64,000 bases of DNA, taken from positions 15,203,327 through 15,267,326 of the forward strand of contig OX463864.1 in assembly GCA_949825065.1 (NCBI GenBank), written 5' to 3'. This DNA comes from Odontocerum albicorne (taxonomy: Eukaryota > Arthropoda > Insecta > Trichoptera > Odontoceridae). The notes beneath the pieces were generated by a model. It was not told the DNA's origin. It was given only the letters and a program-made list of their open reading frames with translations, and ran no database searches. Shown piece after piece: positions 11,401 to 20,267 of the stretch (within the stretch, counting starts at the first letter, position 1; each line of letters begins with the position of its first letter). The translations under genes were made by a program, and so were the position numbers.

Positions 11401-11586
11401 TTGGTATTTTTTTTAAACTTAAATAAATTGAGTTATGGGAAATATAGTCACCCTATAAAATTTATAATGCAAATAGAATAACAAATTTCTCGAAATATAA
11501 TCATTTTTACGAAGTGGTACAATTAAGCGTGATGTACTACCAAGTGGTACGCGAGCCAAAAAAGGTTGGGAACCGCTGTATTAGAG
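8472..11586 (+). mobile_element. Complete hAT (Buster-type) transposon
   Basis: The element spans 8480-11578 (3,099 bp) and is flanked by perfect 8-bp target duplications TATTAGAG at 8472-8479 and 11579-11586. The duplication fits the nnnTAnnn consensus known for the Buster group. Terminal inverted repeats are CAGCGGTTCCCAACCT (8480-8495) and its complement (11563-11578). Subterminal GTGGTACGCG motifs occur three times at the left end and once near the right, likely transposase-binding sites by analogy. The single gene is 8919-10843. The AT-rich 3' interval 10844-11530 has no coding signal. The element cannot supply transposase but its ends look intact. Confidence 0.93.
8919..10843 (+). pseudogene. 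hAT transposase, BED zinc finger, ZBED5-like
   Basis: A cut-and-paste DDE transposase relative. From the ATG at 8919 it has a BED-type zinc finger (C75, C78, H95, H100). The first catalytic Asp is in QVDESTD (D220) and the second in CTDGARS (D286), with a hAT-typical C-x-x-H segment SHCCIHRQ (314-319). The frame breaks at 10047-10062, where CTATCTCG is tandemly duplicated (+8 bp). It resumes as SRGKVLTRLFELRQE, the region expected to hold the catalytic Glu, and continues to the hAT dimerisation motif LPFTSTELVERAFSS. A TAA at 10724-10726 interrupts that motif; the same frame then runs on to TAA at 10841-10843 with the usual NKLD...DLRVYL ending. Two lesions, so it is non-functional as read. 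Confidence 0.92.
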
Positions 11587-11918
11587 AATAGCAAATTGCA
11601 CCCTTTCCGATACCATTATAAGCCGAGATCCTCCACATACGGGCTCTAATGATATCATTAGCCGCGCGCACATCGGATGAGGATTTCCTCTGTTAAACCA
11701 CTTCCAAGAACTGCTTACTTGGATTGGTTGGCTGGCTTCATCGTGTATTATAATATAATGCTCAGATGATTCACGAATAAACCGCATAATACGAATCTAA
11801 ATTCGATATCCAGGGGTTGTAAACCTACGACTGATTTTCAACATTTTATTTTTTTTCTAGTGTATTGAACATATGGTGAACTGCTGAAAATGGGTTAATA
11901 AACACGAAATGGGTTGAA
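11587..11918. other. No recognised feature
   Basis: Unique-looking sequence between the hAT element and SINE A. The open frame at 11581-11787 (-) shows no known motif. Confidence 0.4.
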
Positions 11919-12030
11919 AAACTTTTATAATAGGAGAGTCGTCGTTGCTGGGTTTCGAAGTCGAGGATTCCCTCGCCATTACAACGTCAATTCAGTTGGA
12001 AAGCGATGCTATGGCACGGAGAAAAATGAG
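11919..12030 (-). mobile_element. SINE A 3' part
   Basis: Antisense SINE A 3' end: GTCGTCGTTGCTGGG, then CGAGGATTCCCTCGCCATTA and CAACGTCAATTCAGTTGGAA. Truncated near 12030. Confidence 0.75.
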
Positions 12031-12175
12031 CATTGATTTTGTTTGCAAACATTCCTTAATCCAATTATAAACTTTATTGACTTCAACACGTTTTTTGAAT
12101 GTAGAGAACAGTTTTTTTTTGCATAACCGGTTAACCGGAAACCCTACTCCAAGCCCACGCAACAACAATTTGTAT

Positions 12176-12358
12176 GTTATCGTTGTCGTTGCTGGGCTTC
12201 TTAGTCGAGGACCCCCATCATTTTAACGAAAATTCTGTTGGAAAACGAAGGTATGCCATGGTTTTTTTTTATGGAGCGGTGGGGCCAATGAGTCTGCATT
12301 CCTGCAGACTCATTGGCCCCACCGCTGTACTGGATCCGATGGCACACCGAAATAAGAC
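12176..12358 (-). mobile_element. SINE A, 3' half (split copy)
   Basis: Antisense 3' half of a SINE A whose 5' half lies at 12719-12925. The two halves are separated by a Penelope-like insertion. The body is altered by the foldback at 12275-12326. The short open frame across this region (12174-12365) is a by-product of the foldback and not a gene. Confidence 0.8.
12275..12326. repeat. Perfect foldback, 24-bp arms, 4-bp loop
   Basis: The arms 12275-12298 and 12303-12326 are exact complements around TTCC. The right arm is ordinary SINE A sequence (compare CCACACCGCTGTACTGG in other copies). The left arm replaces the expected SINE sequence with an inverted copy. Confidence 0.95.
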
Positions 12359-12718
12359 TTTGTAATTTGTTTTATCAAACACTATTTATTCCATTTTTTT
12401 TGTAACAGTATAACCCTAGCGGTTTCAAGGCTTTCACCTCATCATCAGGGGAGCACAAAGAAGACTGAAGTCTGTTCGAACTGGTACCGAGATACACGCT
12501 TCTAACGGTTAACATTCGGGTTGAGGACTGGGGGTGAAGGGAGGGATGAGAAAATCTCGGCTAGCAGCGGATATATTCTTGGGATATATGTGTTTGCCAG
12601 ATGTTAACCTCGATGCACTGACTTAGAAATTTCCAGGGCCTCTAATCTGTCCAATTTATTTCCGTTACTACTGATAAGTAAGAAATTGGTATCATCGATA
12701 TGACAATGATTAGCCATG
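12359..12718 (-). mobile_element. Penelope-like element, 5'-truncated
   Basis: Minus-strand reading: the end of the GIY-YIG/C-terminal coding region (LISSNGNKLDRLEALEIS-like, 12604-12690), then a 3' terminal repeat. The repeat contains CTGATGA (12442-12448), GAAACC and a terminal GTGTTTGATAAAACAAATT. The insertion splits SINE A, and similar short direct repeats (AATAAGAC at about 12351-12358 and AGTAAGAC at about 12719-12726) flank it. LExxEI-K before the stop is typical of Penelope C-termini, from family knowledge. Matching 3' ends are at 17020, 33400, 55325 and 62660. Confidence 0.75.
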
Positions 12719-12925
12719 AAGTAAGACAATCGGAGCACAACGCATTTTTTTTTCTCATTTTGAAAGACAGTGATGACCGAAGTCAAAGGTATTCTTGTAC
12801 CTCCGAATACTCGGTGGAACAAATGCCTGTGGCATTCAAGGGCTATAGCACAGCGTGAGGTTTAAAATGGCAACCTTCTGCACAGAAGTCCAGTCCATTG
12901 CTTAACCGCACGGCCATGCACCTTT
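12719..12925 (-). mobile_element. SINE A, 5' half with tRNA-like head
   Basis: Continuation of the split SINE A: the body (GACCGAAGTCAAAGGTATTC complement) and the tRNA-like head ending GGTGCATGGCCGTGCGGTTA on the minus strand. The B box is degraded (printed GAGGTTTAAAATGG). Confidence 0.75.
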
Positions 12926-13214
12926 AATCTTGGTTGGTTGCTAAATTAAAATTGTACTATAGTAATCTAACAACCAACTATTCCTACATAATTATATTAC
13001 ATACGGGTAATCATAATGGAGACTGATAAATAGACCCATACGAATGTTTTTAAGGCGATTTTTCTTGACTTTATAATTCATAGAATAATAAGATGAAAAT
13101 AATACAAATATATTTTATTGCCTTTAGTTGGCACCACCTGTCCTAGATTGTGTCTGATACGGTCAATACGTGTTGTGTGGCAAATAAAAGCATAGTATAT
13201 ATAATTGAACTGTT
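12926..13214. other. No recognised feature
   Basis: AT-rich, no motif recognised. Confidence 0.4.
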
Positions 13215-13475
13215 ACGGCCAGATCTTATCTGGTTATGTATTTTTTGGGTTAAAAACGTAATAACTAATAACCTTTGGCAGGTAATAATCGGTTAATGCT
13301 GTTTTATTATTATTGAAAGTGGTTATTTTTGAATTTCTGACTCAAACACAAGTACGTGCTGTGTATTGAGTGTTTTTTTTTTCCTTGACCATATCCCGAT
13401 TTTACGCACTGACGACTGAAAAGGTCATGAAGTCATATTATTAATGTGTGATTCACGTTAAATTCGTTGGTTTTG
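13215..13475 (+). repeat. Dispersed repeat H, copy 1
   Basis: Shares with 16040-16300 the phrases AAAACGTAATAACTAATAAC-like, TATTTCTGACTCAAAC-like and CGATTTTACGCACTG(A/G)CGAC followed by TGAAAAGGTCATGAAG. Both copies have the same orientation and are 2.8 kb apart. No coding capacity is seen; the family is unknown. Confidence 0.75.
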
Positions 13476-13573
13476 TTTTAATTAAATATATTTTTTTGCA
13501 AAACATGTACACGCGAAACGAACAGTATTAAATATGATAAATGATAGTCCACAGCAGTATTTTTGTGCTAAAC

Positions 13574-14814
13574 TACGAGGAGAGGTCAATAAATTCGCGG
13601 AATGAAAGCAAAAAAAAAACATTTTTTTTCCTTTTCAATATACTTACCATTAACTCTAATACATTTGTTAAATCTTTCAGTAAGCTTAATTATACCAACG
13701 AGAAAAAAATAGCTTTTACCCTCAAAATAACCCGAAATTGCACTTTAAACTTCTTCATCGTCCGTAAATTTCTTCTCTCTAAGTTCTTTTTTCGTATTTG
13801 GAAACAAATAATAGTCAGAAGGTGCCAGGTCTGGAATGAAGGGAGGGTGATTAATTTTTTGGAAATCACGGTTGTGAAAAGCAATCTTGGTTTCGTGCAC
13901 GGGTGCATCGTCATGCAAAAGCAGCACCCTTTCTTACCATTTTTCTCCTTCACAGCTTCTTTTAACTGTATCAGCAGACAAAACTAGCACTCTCCAGTTA
14001 TTGTGATCTTCGTAATCTATCAGCAGTATGTCTTCTGTATCTCAAAAAAATGTAGTCATATTTTTTTCAGCCGATTGCCACACTTTGAACTTTTTAGGGG
14101 GCTGTGTGCCATTTTTATACATATCCTGATTCGACTCAGGCTCATAATGATGAACCCAAGTTTTATCTCCAGTAACAATTCGGCTTAAAATCTCATCTTT
14201 GCTGTTTCTGCAAGTCTAAAAACTGTCATGAACATTCGACGCGTTGTTGTTTTTGAAGTAGCGTGAGCATTCTGGGTACCCACTTTGCACTGCTTTTTGA
14301 CATCTCTAGATGGAGAATATTCAAAATGGTTATAGATGATACTCCGACCAACTATGTAAGATGTTGTTTGTTTAGGCGGGCATCTTCCAGCACAAGCTTT
14401 TCTATTTTTTGACGATGTTTGAAGTTGCCTTAACAGGCCGTCCCGATCAGAGGTCGTCTTCAATCGATCCTCTCCATAGCTTAAAAATACTATGCCACTT
14501 GTAAACCATCGTTTTTCAAGGGTAACAGTCTCCGTAAACCGCTAACATATCTTCCATAATGATTTGAAGGGTTTTCTCTTATTTTGTAAGAAACTTAATG
14601 ACAGCGCGATACTCAATATTTTTTATATATCATACTTAGGATGTTATTAAAGTTTGACATACTCTCCCGACGATATCTTAAATAATTATACCAAACTTAG
14701 ACTAAAACTTGGTGAATATACTATCGTAATAATGAGTCATATTATCGGAACATGCGCACTAGCGTCCCCTCCCTTAACCCCTTCATTCCGCGAATTTATT
14801 GACGTCCCCTCGTA
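13574..14814 (-). mobile_element. Complete mariner element, decayed
   Basis: The element is 13576-14812 (1,237 bp), flanked by TA at 13574-13575 and 14813-14814. Terminal inverted repeats start CGAGG(G/A)GA(C/G)GTCAATAAA and run about 30 bases into CGCGGAATGAA, with two mismatches in the first ten. The length is normal for a mariner. The transposase is on the minus strand. The terminal CGAG matters for the TACGAGTA finding. Confidence 0.93.
13740..14520 (-). pseudogene. mariner transposase, multiply frameshifted
   Basis: A Tc1/mariner transposase relic. Minus-strand frames give, in order, EKLVLEDARL, SSAKWVPRMLTL, then DEILSRIVTGDKTWVHHYEP (first catalytic Asp region, normally GDETW; Glu is Lys here). 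KKFKVWQSAEKNM and VLLLHDDAPVHETK (second catalytic Asp) follow. Last come INHPPFIPDLAPSDYYLF (third-acid region, the mariner DD34D pattern) and LREKKFTDDEEV. At least three frameshifts and internal stops separate these pieces. The helix-turn-helix N-terminus is poorly preserved. Certainly non-functional. Confidence 0.92.
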
Positions 14815-14829
14815 TGAAATGATATATAC

Positions 14830-15299
14830 CGTATTGGCTCGACTATAAGGTGAGGTTTTTATTTATAAAAAAACAACGCGAACATTTGTATTTATGTACG
14901 TGTAAAACAGTAATCAATTAAAGGAGGATCGACGTGTTCGAGATGTGATGCTGGAGAGGAACGTTGCGAATATATCGGACGGAAAGGAGAACAAACGAGT
15001 ATATATATTACTGGAACTCCATATTAACATTCGCCTCTACAGAATCAGTCTAACAAAGGATATTGAATACTATTTCAAGTTAAGAGTAGGTAGGGGTATG
15101 CCGTTATGTAAAGTGTGAATAAACAGTGTTTGACTAAACTAATTATAAAGGATATTGTGTTTCTTGGGACACATATAAAGACACGATAATACAGTTCTCA
15201 AAAAGACTGTCATGCTGAGCAATGTTTCTGGTAGGAGACTAGGAGTCCCCCATTCATATCAGCCTTGCGTTAGACCGACTAGATCAAGGACAATACCGA
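14830..15299. other. Unassigned; small Penelope tail
   Basis: Only 15113-15140 is recognisable (GTGAATAAACAGTGTTTGAC, the Penelope-like 3' end). The rest, including 14920-15060, may be decayed LINE but gives no reliable motif. Confidence 0.4.
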
Positions 15300-15711
15300 T
15301 GTGGGGATCCACGGTCGTCGCTGAATATTGTCGCATACATACGGTCAATGACCGATGAAACGACCTTCGGATTCCTCGATAAATTATATTAAACCGTCCA
15401 AAGGTCACATGCCAACCATTGACGCCGGCCGAGCATCGCGCCGCATTCCATACTAGAGAGAGAACGCACCACGCTGTCTCGCCAGTTTCTTAAATAAAAT
15501 ATCACCCACATACAATATTAATCGTTATTTGCATTCACAGAAGCGAGACAGAAGCATATAGCGAGCGCATTCTCGTGCACATTCCAAAAACATATAAATA
15601 CCTATGTTACTATAAAAATAAACACTCTCTCTTTCCGCATTGCGATCTAACGTGTTTTATTTATTTACCAACAACTATCATCATCTCGTCCTTCAAGGCC
15701 ATTCCGCTAAA
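15300..15711 (+). mobile_element. Solo LTR, copy 1
   Basis: This 412-bp unit shares its whole length with 19593-20053 in inverse orientation. Landmarks in order are TGTGGGG start, GTCGTCGCTGAATA, ACGACCTTCGGAT, AACGCACCACGCTGTCTCGC, a TATAAATA box near 15593 and an AATAAA-type signal near 15618. Then TCTCTTTCCGCATTGC follows, ending CCGCTAAA. Promoter, polyadenylation signal and two free copies fit an LTR. No internal domain is attached, hence solo. The terminal dinucleotides (TG...AA) are atypical and the superfamily is not determinable. Confidence 0.65.
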
Positions 15712-16039
15712 CCGACTTCACTCTGCACGAGGCTTCTCTTCTGAACGGAAACAGAAATGGATGGAAAAATATTGTGCGGGCTTCATCATCAATATCGGCC
15801 ATGAGGATAACGACTAAAGATAAAATAGAAATAAAAAGATTTTGTGGAAAATGCGCATTTGTCCAAAACGCTGATGCTAAAAAAATGTTTATAATCAATT
15901 ATTTTTTCAAAAAAATAAAAATAAATAAATAAATAATGTTATAGATGGAAGTGAATCATGCAAGAGACTTATCCTGAGTTGTAGTGATGATAATTATTTG
16001 ATTTTAATTACTTTATGCACTTGTTAAGTTTATTTTTAT
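15712..16039. other. No recognised feature
   Basis: AT-rich with a short AAAT run near 15917. Open frames are short and unrecognised. Confidence 0.4.
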
Positions 16040-16300
16040 GGATCTTTTCTGGTTAAGTGCTCGTAATTTTTGTGTTGAAAACGTAATAACAAATAACGTT
16101 TCGCCAATAATAATGTGTTTGTTATTTTATTATTGTTGAAGGTTTTTTTGTTTTATTTCTGACTCAAACCCAAAGAACGTGTTATATAGGAATGTATGTA
16201 TCCTAGTTCATATCGCGATTTTACGCACTGGCGACTGAAAAGGTCATGAAGTTATATTATTGACGCGTGATACACATATTTTCGCAGTACGTTTTGACTT
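16040..16300 (+). repeat. Dispersed repeat H, copy 2
   Basis: Same repeat as 13215-13475. It is followed by AGTAGCAGCGAACAATAGAG, which recurs at about 16972-16991, so this neighbourhood is itself duplicated. Confidence 0.75.
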
Positions 16301-16394
16301 TAGGGAGTAGCAGCGAACAATAGAGTGAATGGTTAGTTTAGAAAATTTGTTTACAGATCAAATAATTTCAGTAAAAGCAAAGCTGGCTGCTCAT

Positions 16395-16781
16395 GATACA
16401 ATGCGATCCTTACTAAAAGATGAACGAACAAGACTATGATACAATGCGATCCTTACTAAAAGATGAACGAACAAGACTATGATACAATGCGATCCTTACT
16501 AAAAGATGAACGAACAAGACTATGATACAATGCGATCCTTACTAAAAGATGAACGAACAAGACTATGATACAATGCGATCCTTACTAAAAGATGAACGAA
16601 CAAGACTATGATACAATGCGATCCTTACTAAAAGATGAACGAACAAGACTATGATACAATGCGATCCTTACTAAAAGATGAACGAACAAGACTATGATAC
16701 AATGCGATCTTTACTAAAAGATGAACGAACAAGACTATGATACAATGCGATCCTTACTAAAAGATGAACGAACAAGACTAG
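16395..16781 (+). repeat. 43-bp tandem array, 9 copies
   Basis: Units start at 16395, 16438, 16481 and so on every 43 bp to 16739, beginning GATACAATGCGATCCTTACT and ending AACAAGACTAT. Only one internal base change is evident (CGATCTTT at about 16705), so expansion is recent. The flanks match the LINE A-like segment at 17124, where the unit occurs once. The unit is not a multiple of 3, so any frame is destroyed. Confidence 0.95.
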
Positions 16782-17019
16782 GACGTGGCAAAAATGTGAT
16801 GAAAGTAAGATAAATGCGGTAGAAATGAGTGTTGCGTTGAATTTATTGACTTGGAACAATTATTTTAAGTGTACTCGTATATAAGTTATTTTTTGCACAG
16901 CCGGTTATTTTTTGAAAACCTGTTTTTGTTTTTAACAAACATATTTTTCGCATTATATTGCAACTTTAGAAGTAGCAGCGGGCAATAGAGTGAATGGTTA
17001 GTTATAAATTAGTCTTCTT

Positions 17020-17122
17020 TGCGCTCTCCTGAAGATGAGGTGAAAGCCTTGAAACCGGTAGGGTTATACCGTCACAAAAAAAGTGGAATAAACAGTGTTT
17101 GATAAAAATAAATTACAATATA
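17020..17122 (+). mobile_element. Penelope-like 3' terminal repeat
   Basis: Contains CTGAAGATGAGGTGAAAGCC then TTGAAACCGGTAGGGTTATA and AGTGGAATAAACAGTGTTTG. The same unit is at 62660-62800 (+) and, antisense, at 12359-12470 and 55325-55425. The core has hammerhead-ribozyme-like elements: CTGAAGA at 17029-17035 and GAAA at 17051-17054. Confidence 0.7.
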
Positions 17123-17123
17123 A

Positions 17124-17520
17124 ATGATGTGTCAAGACCGAATTATTTCGATAAAAGCAAAACTGGCTGCTCATAATACAATCCGGTCCTTATCAAACGA
17201 CATGAAAGCGAAACTTGGGGGTGGCAAAAAAGTTATGGAAGAAAGATATGTTAAATGCAGTAGAAATGAGAGTGTTGCGTTGAATGTGTGGAAGAACAAT
17301 GTACGACAGAATAAGGAATGGGAACATTAGGAAAGAATGCGAATTAAAACAAAATGCAGCGCTTCAGATGAAGAAGGAGCATTGATATTGTTTAGTCACG
17401 TAGAAAGAATGAATGATTCAAGATCTACAAAAATAATCTATAAAGTATTTCAAAAATCATGACAAGTTTAGAGAAACGTGATAAGGACAAAATTAATCAA
17501 ATTCAGAAAGGGAGATAAGT
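17124..17520 (+). pseudogene. LINE A-like C-terminal fragment
   Basis: Open from 17124 to 17327 with SIKAKLAAHNTIRSLSNDMK. Past a stop, LILFSHVERMNDSRSTKIIY resembles the LINE A GHVERMNEERLTK region. No catalytic motif is present. The homologous stretch at 16370-16860 contains the 43-bp array. Confidence 0.6.
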
Positions 17521-17526
17521 GAAAAT

Positions 17527-17932
17527 CTTTTATAAGAGGAGAGTCGTTGTTGCTCGGCCTCGTAGTCGAGGATGCCCTCGCCATTTCAACGTCAATTCAG
17601 TTGGAAAGTGAATCTGTCCTATGGAGTTTTGTTTCTTTCTTATTTTATTTTCATTAATAGAGTGAGCTGTTGCACACCGGCAAACTCACCGGCCATACCG
17701 CTATACTGCATCAGATAGCACACCGAAATGAGACGATCGGAATACACCGGCATGTTTTATTTCCTTTTTGAAAGAAAATATATGACAGAAGTTATACTCG
17801 TATGTATCCTTATATCTTTAAATACTAGGCGGGAAAATGCCTGTGTCATTCGAGGGGAGTAGCACAGCGCGGGGTTCGAACCTGCGACCTTCCGCAAGGA
17901 AAGTCCAGTGCGTTATCACACGGCCATCCACC
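17527..17932 (-). mobile_element. SINE A, full length
   Basis: The most complete copy. On the minus strand the tRNA-like head (GGTGGATGGCCGTGTGATAA A-box region, GGTTCGAACCCCGCGC B box) is followed by the body and the 3' CTACGAGGCCGAGCAACAAC end. Relative to the other copies it carries a 6-bp insertion that creates TACTCGTA at 17795-17802. Internal A and B boxes would drive RNA polymerase III transcription. Confidence 0.88.
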
Positions 17933-18459
17933 AAAATAGGAGTATAGTATGCAAGAAGGGAAAGATGTGTGCCAGGATAGAATTAAATGGAGATCTGTTA
18001 TCTTTGTCTACCACAATAGGCGTTTGGCGTGATGGTAATGATAATGTTACAGCTGGTGAAAAATGTTACAAAATATATTTCCTATGAGTTCGTCTCAATT
18101 AAATTCGACCACTACGAAGCGATTCTGATTACATGTATAATAATCAAATTAGTTAGTTTGTCAAAATAACTCGCGTTGCAATTCCAAACGGAGCTTTGCA
18201 CTTTGCCAGCATCCCTGAACAAGGGTAAATTTAACCAACCCAAACTTCCATAGTAATTACGTGTCAGGAATCATCATCATCCTATACATCCCGCCATGAA
18301 CACAGGCACCTCTCGTTTGAGTTGAACGTGTTTGGGATTTCAATTGCTATATTCAAAAGATGTTAGTTACACGTTGATTTACCTGATGGCAAGCGACACT
18401 GTCTAGTTACTCTGTAATGTATAATTTCCTTTTTTATTTGACTTTTGTTTTCTCTAATA
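17933..18459. other. No recognised feature
   Basis: Unique-looking, moderately GC-richer stretch. No motif, splice-site pattern or repeat was identified. Confidence 0.4.
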
Positions 18460-18939
18460 ATAATAATAAAACGACAGTTTTTATAGCGCCTTTTAGAAAG
18501 TAAACTTTACTCAAGGGCGCTACAACTCAGAACTAGAACCCACTAATATTGACAGATTAAAAATATAAATATATACACATTGAGTGTAAAGATAGGATGG
18601 TGGTTGGCTGTGACCATTAATTAGATTAGGTATTTTCCCGCATCTGAAATATTTCGTAATAAAACTGCAGAAGACATACCAAAGAAAGACTAATCACATA
18701 GACACTTTTGTAGATCTTCCTATATAATATATGGTAGTAACACATTCAGCTTGTAATAGTTTCTAATGTGTAGTATTCATATATAATTATAAATTTCGAT
18801 AAGACCTCCCAAAAAGATAGTCTTCAAGTGCTTCCTAAAGCTGCATACGCCACCCATATCACTAACTAGAAGATGCAGGTCATTCTACGTCACAGTACCA
18901 GCAACGGCAAGAGCTCTGTCATAATATCCCGCTACATTA
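18460..18939 (-). pseudogene. LINE E 3' end, antisense
   Basis: The 3' UTR signature GGCGCTATAAAAACTGTCGT and a TTATTATTATTA terminus lie at the left, with decayed C-terminal coding (RSFRKHLKT...-like) to the right. The family recurs at 22050-22595 (+), 28335-28555 (-), 31560-31680 (-) and 42125-42640 (-). SINE B (18940-19129) interrupts it. Confidence 0.7.
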
Positions 18940-19129
18940 TTTTTTTTTAAACCTGGCGAGTTTATTGCCATGTGGCAATCTCTTCCAACCAACCAGAAAT
19001 ATGTTTTTATAGGCCCTAAGTGTTAACTTGACTGGAATCCTATTTAAAAAAATCTGGGTTCCAGCGGGGATCGAACCCGCAACCTCCGGATCGGCAGACA
19101 AGTGTCTTACCACCAGGCCACGGTGGGTC
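18940..19129 (-). mobile_element. SINE B, near full length
   Basis: Antisense copy. The tRNA-like head ends at about 19129 (GACCCACCGTGGCCTGGTGG on the minus strand). The B box GGGTTCGATCCCCGC complement is at about 19067-19081. The 3' end TGGTTGGTTGGAAGAGATTG precedes GCCAGGTTTAAAAAAAA. It is nested in LINE E sequence. Confidence 0.88.
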
Positions 19130-19239
19130 ATTCTGCATCTTAGAAATATCTCTTTTTTTGTTTATCGTCTTTACACTGCTTCTTATCGAAGAGTGATTTT
19201 TTTATATACAATTTTCAAAGAAAACTTCACTGGTCTAGA

Positions 19240-20260
19240 TTAACATACACCATCACGCCTTTTCCCTGTTGGGGTAGGCAGAGTACAGAGCATCAGACTT
19301 TCATTTCACGGCACACATCTTTTAGGCTACTCCACACCCATACACCTTTTCTTACAACTTCTACGATTTCTCCGACTTTTTGTATTTCGTTCTTTCAAAA
19401 TATCATACACTTGATTTTACCATACTTTCCTTGGTCTTCCTCTCACACGCCTTCTACTCCCTTTTGCACTATATATTTGTTTTGTTAGCCTTTCATCATT
19501 CATTCGTTGCACGTGCTCGCACCATCTCAGCGTGCTCTTATTCATCATACTCAACACATAAACCTTAAGTTTACATTCATCCCTTATCACTTTTTAGCGG
19601 ATGTCCCTTAAAGGACGCGCTGATGATTTTGATTGTTTGGTATTTAAATAAAATACGTCAATTAGCAATGCGGAAAGAGAGAGTGAATGAATCAATGAAT
19701 AATAAATAATAATTAATGATGCTTTATTTATCGGTAAGTAAGTATTTATACATGTCAGAATGGGCGCGGGAGTGCGTCCGCAATATATTTTTATCTCGCT
19801 TCTATGCGTGCAGAAATGGTCGATTGAAATATTGCAGACATCGCAAATAATATTGTGGGTAGACAATTTGTTGGCGAAAACAGCGAGACAGCGTGATGCG
19901 TTCTCTTCCTACTGTGGAATGTATCGTAAATAGTATTTGTGGGTAAACAATTTCAATGTTTTGGTATGCGACCTTTGGACATATCCGAAGGTCGTTTCGT
20001 CGGTCGTTGACCGTGTGTGACGACAGTATTCAGCGACGACAGAAGTTCCTACAACTTCATTCCGTATTCTGTCATACATTGTCACCCCATGTATTATTTT
20101 CAATGCACGCATTTCTGCATTGTTTATTCGGCTCTAATCAGTGATTTTCCACGTTCACGTTTCATTCCCATACACCAAAGTTGGCACCAAAATACTATTA
20201 TAGACTTATCTTTAACCAGATTTTGAAACTGTCCGGTTTGTATATGTGTTAGTATGGTAT
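19240..20260 (-). pseudogene. LINE A, antisense, split by an LTR
   Basis: 3' region of LINE A (printed CCATCACGCCTTTTCCCTGT to CCACGTTCACGTTTC). The minus-strand frame passes GRPRKVW and HVLSMMN-like positions. It is interrupted at 19593-20053 by an LTR and resumes with TTCATTCCGTATTCTGTC. Multiple stops; no RT core present. Confidence 0.75.
19589..20057 (-). mobile_element. Solo LTR, copy 2, nested in LINE A
   Basis: The LTR is 19593-20053 (461 bp, minus orientation), homologous to 15300-15711. It interrupts LINE A between CCTTATC and CATTCCG, and ACTT flanks both sides (19589-19592, 20054-20057), fitting a 4-bp target duplication. On the minus strand it has a TATAAATAC box and AATAAAG signal, supporting promoter plus polyadenylation function. 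Confidence 0.7.
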
Positions 20261-20267
20261 TTTTATT

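Noticed and set aside
12174..12365. 62-codon open frame
   Set aside because: It runs through the SINE A remnant and the palindrome at 12275-12326; it is open only because of the foldback.
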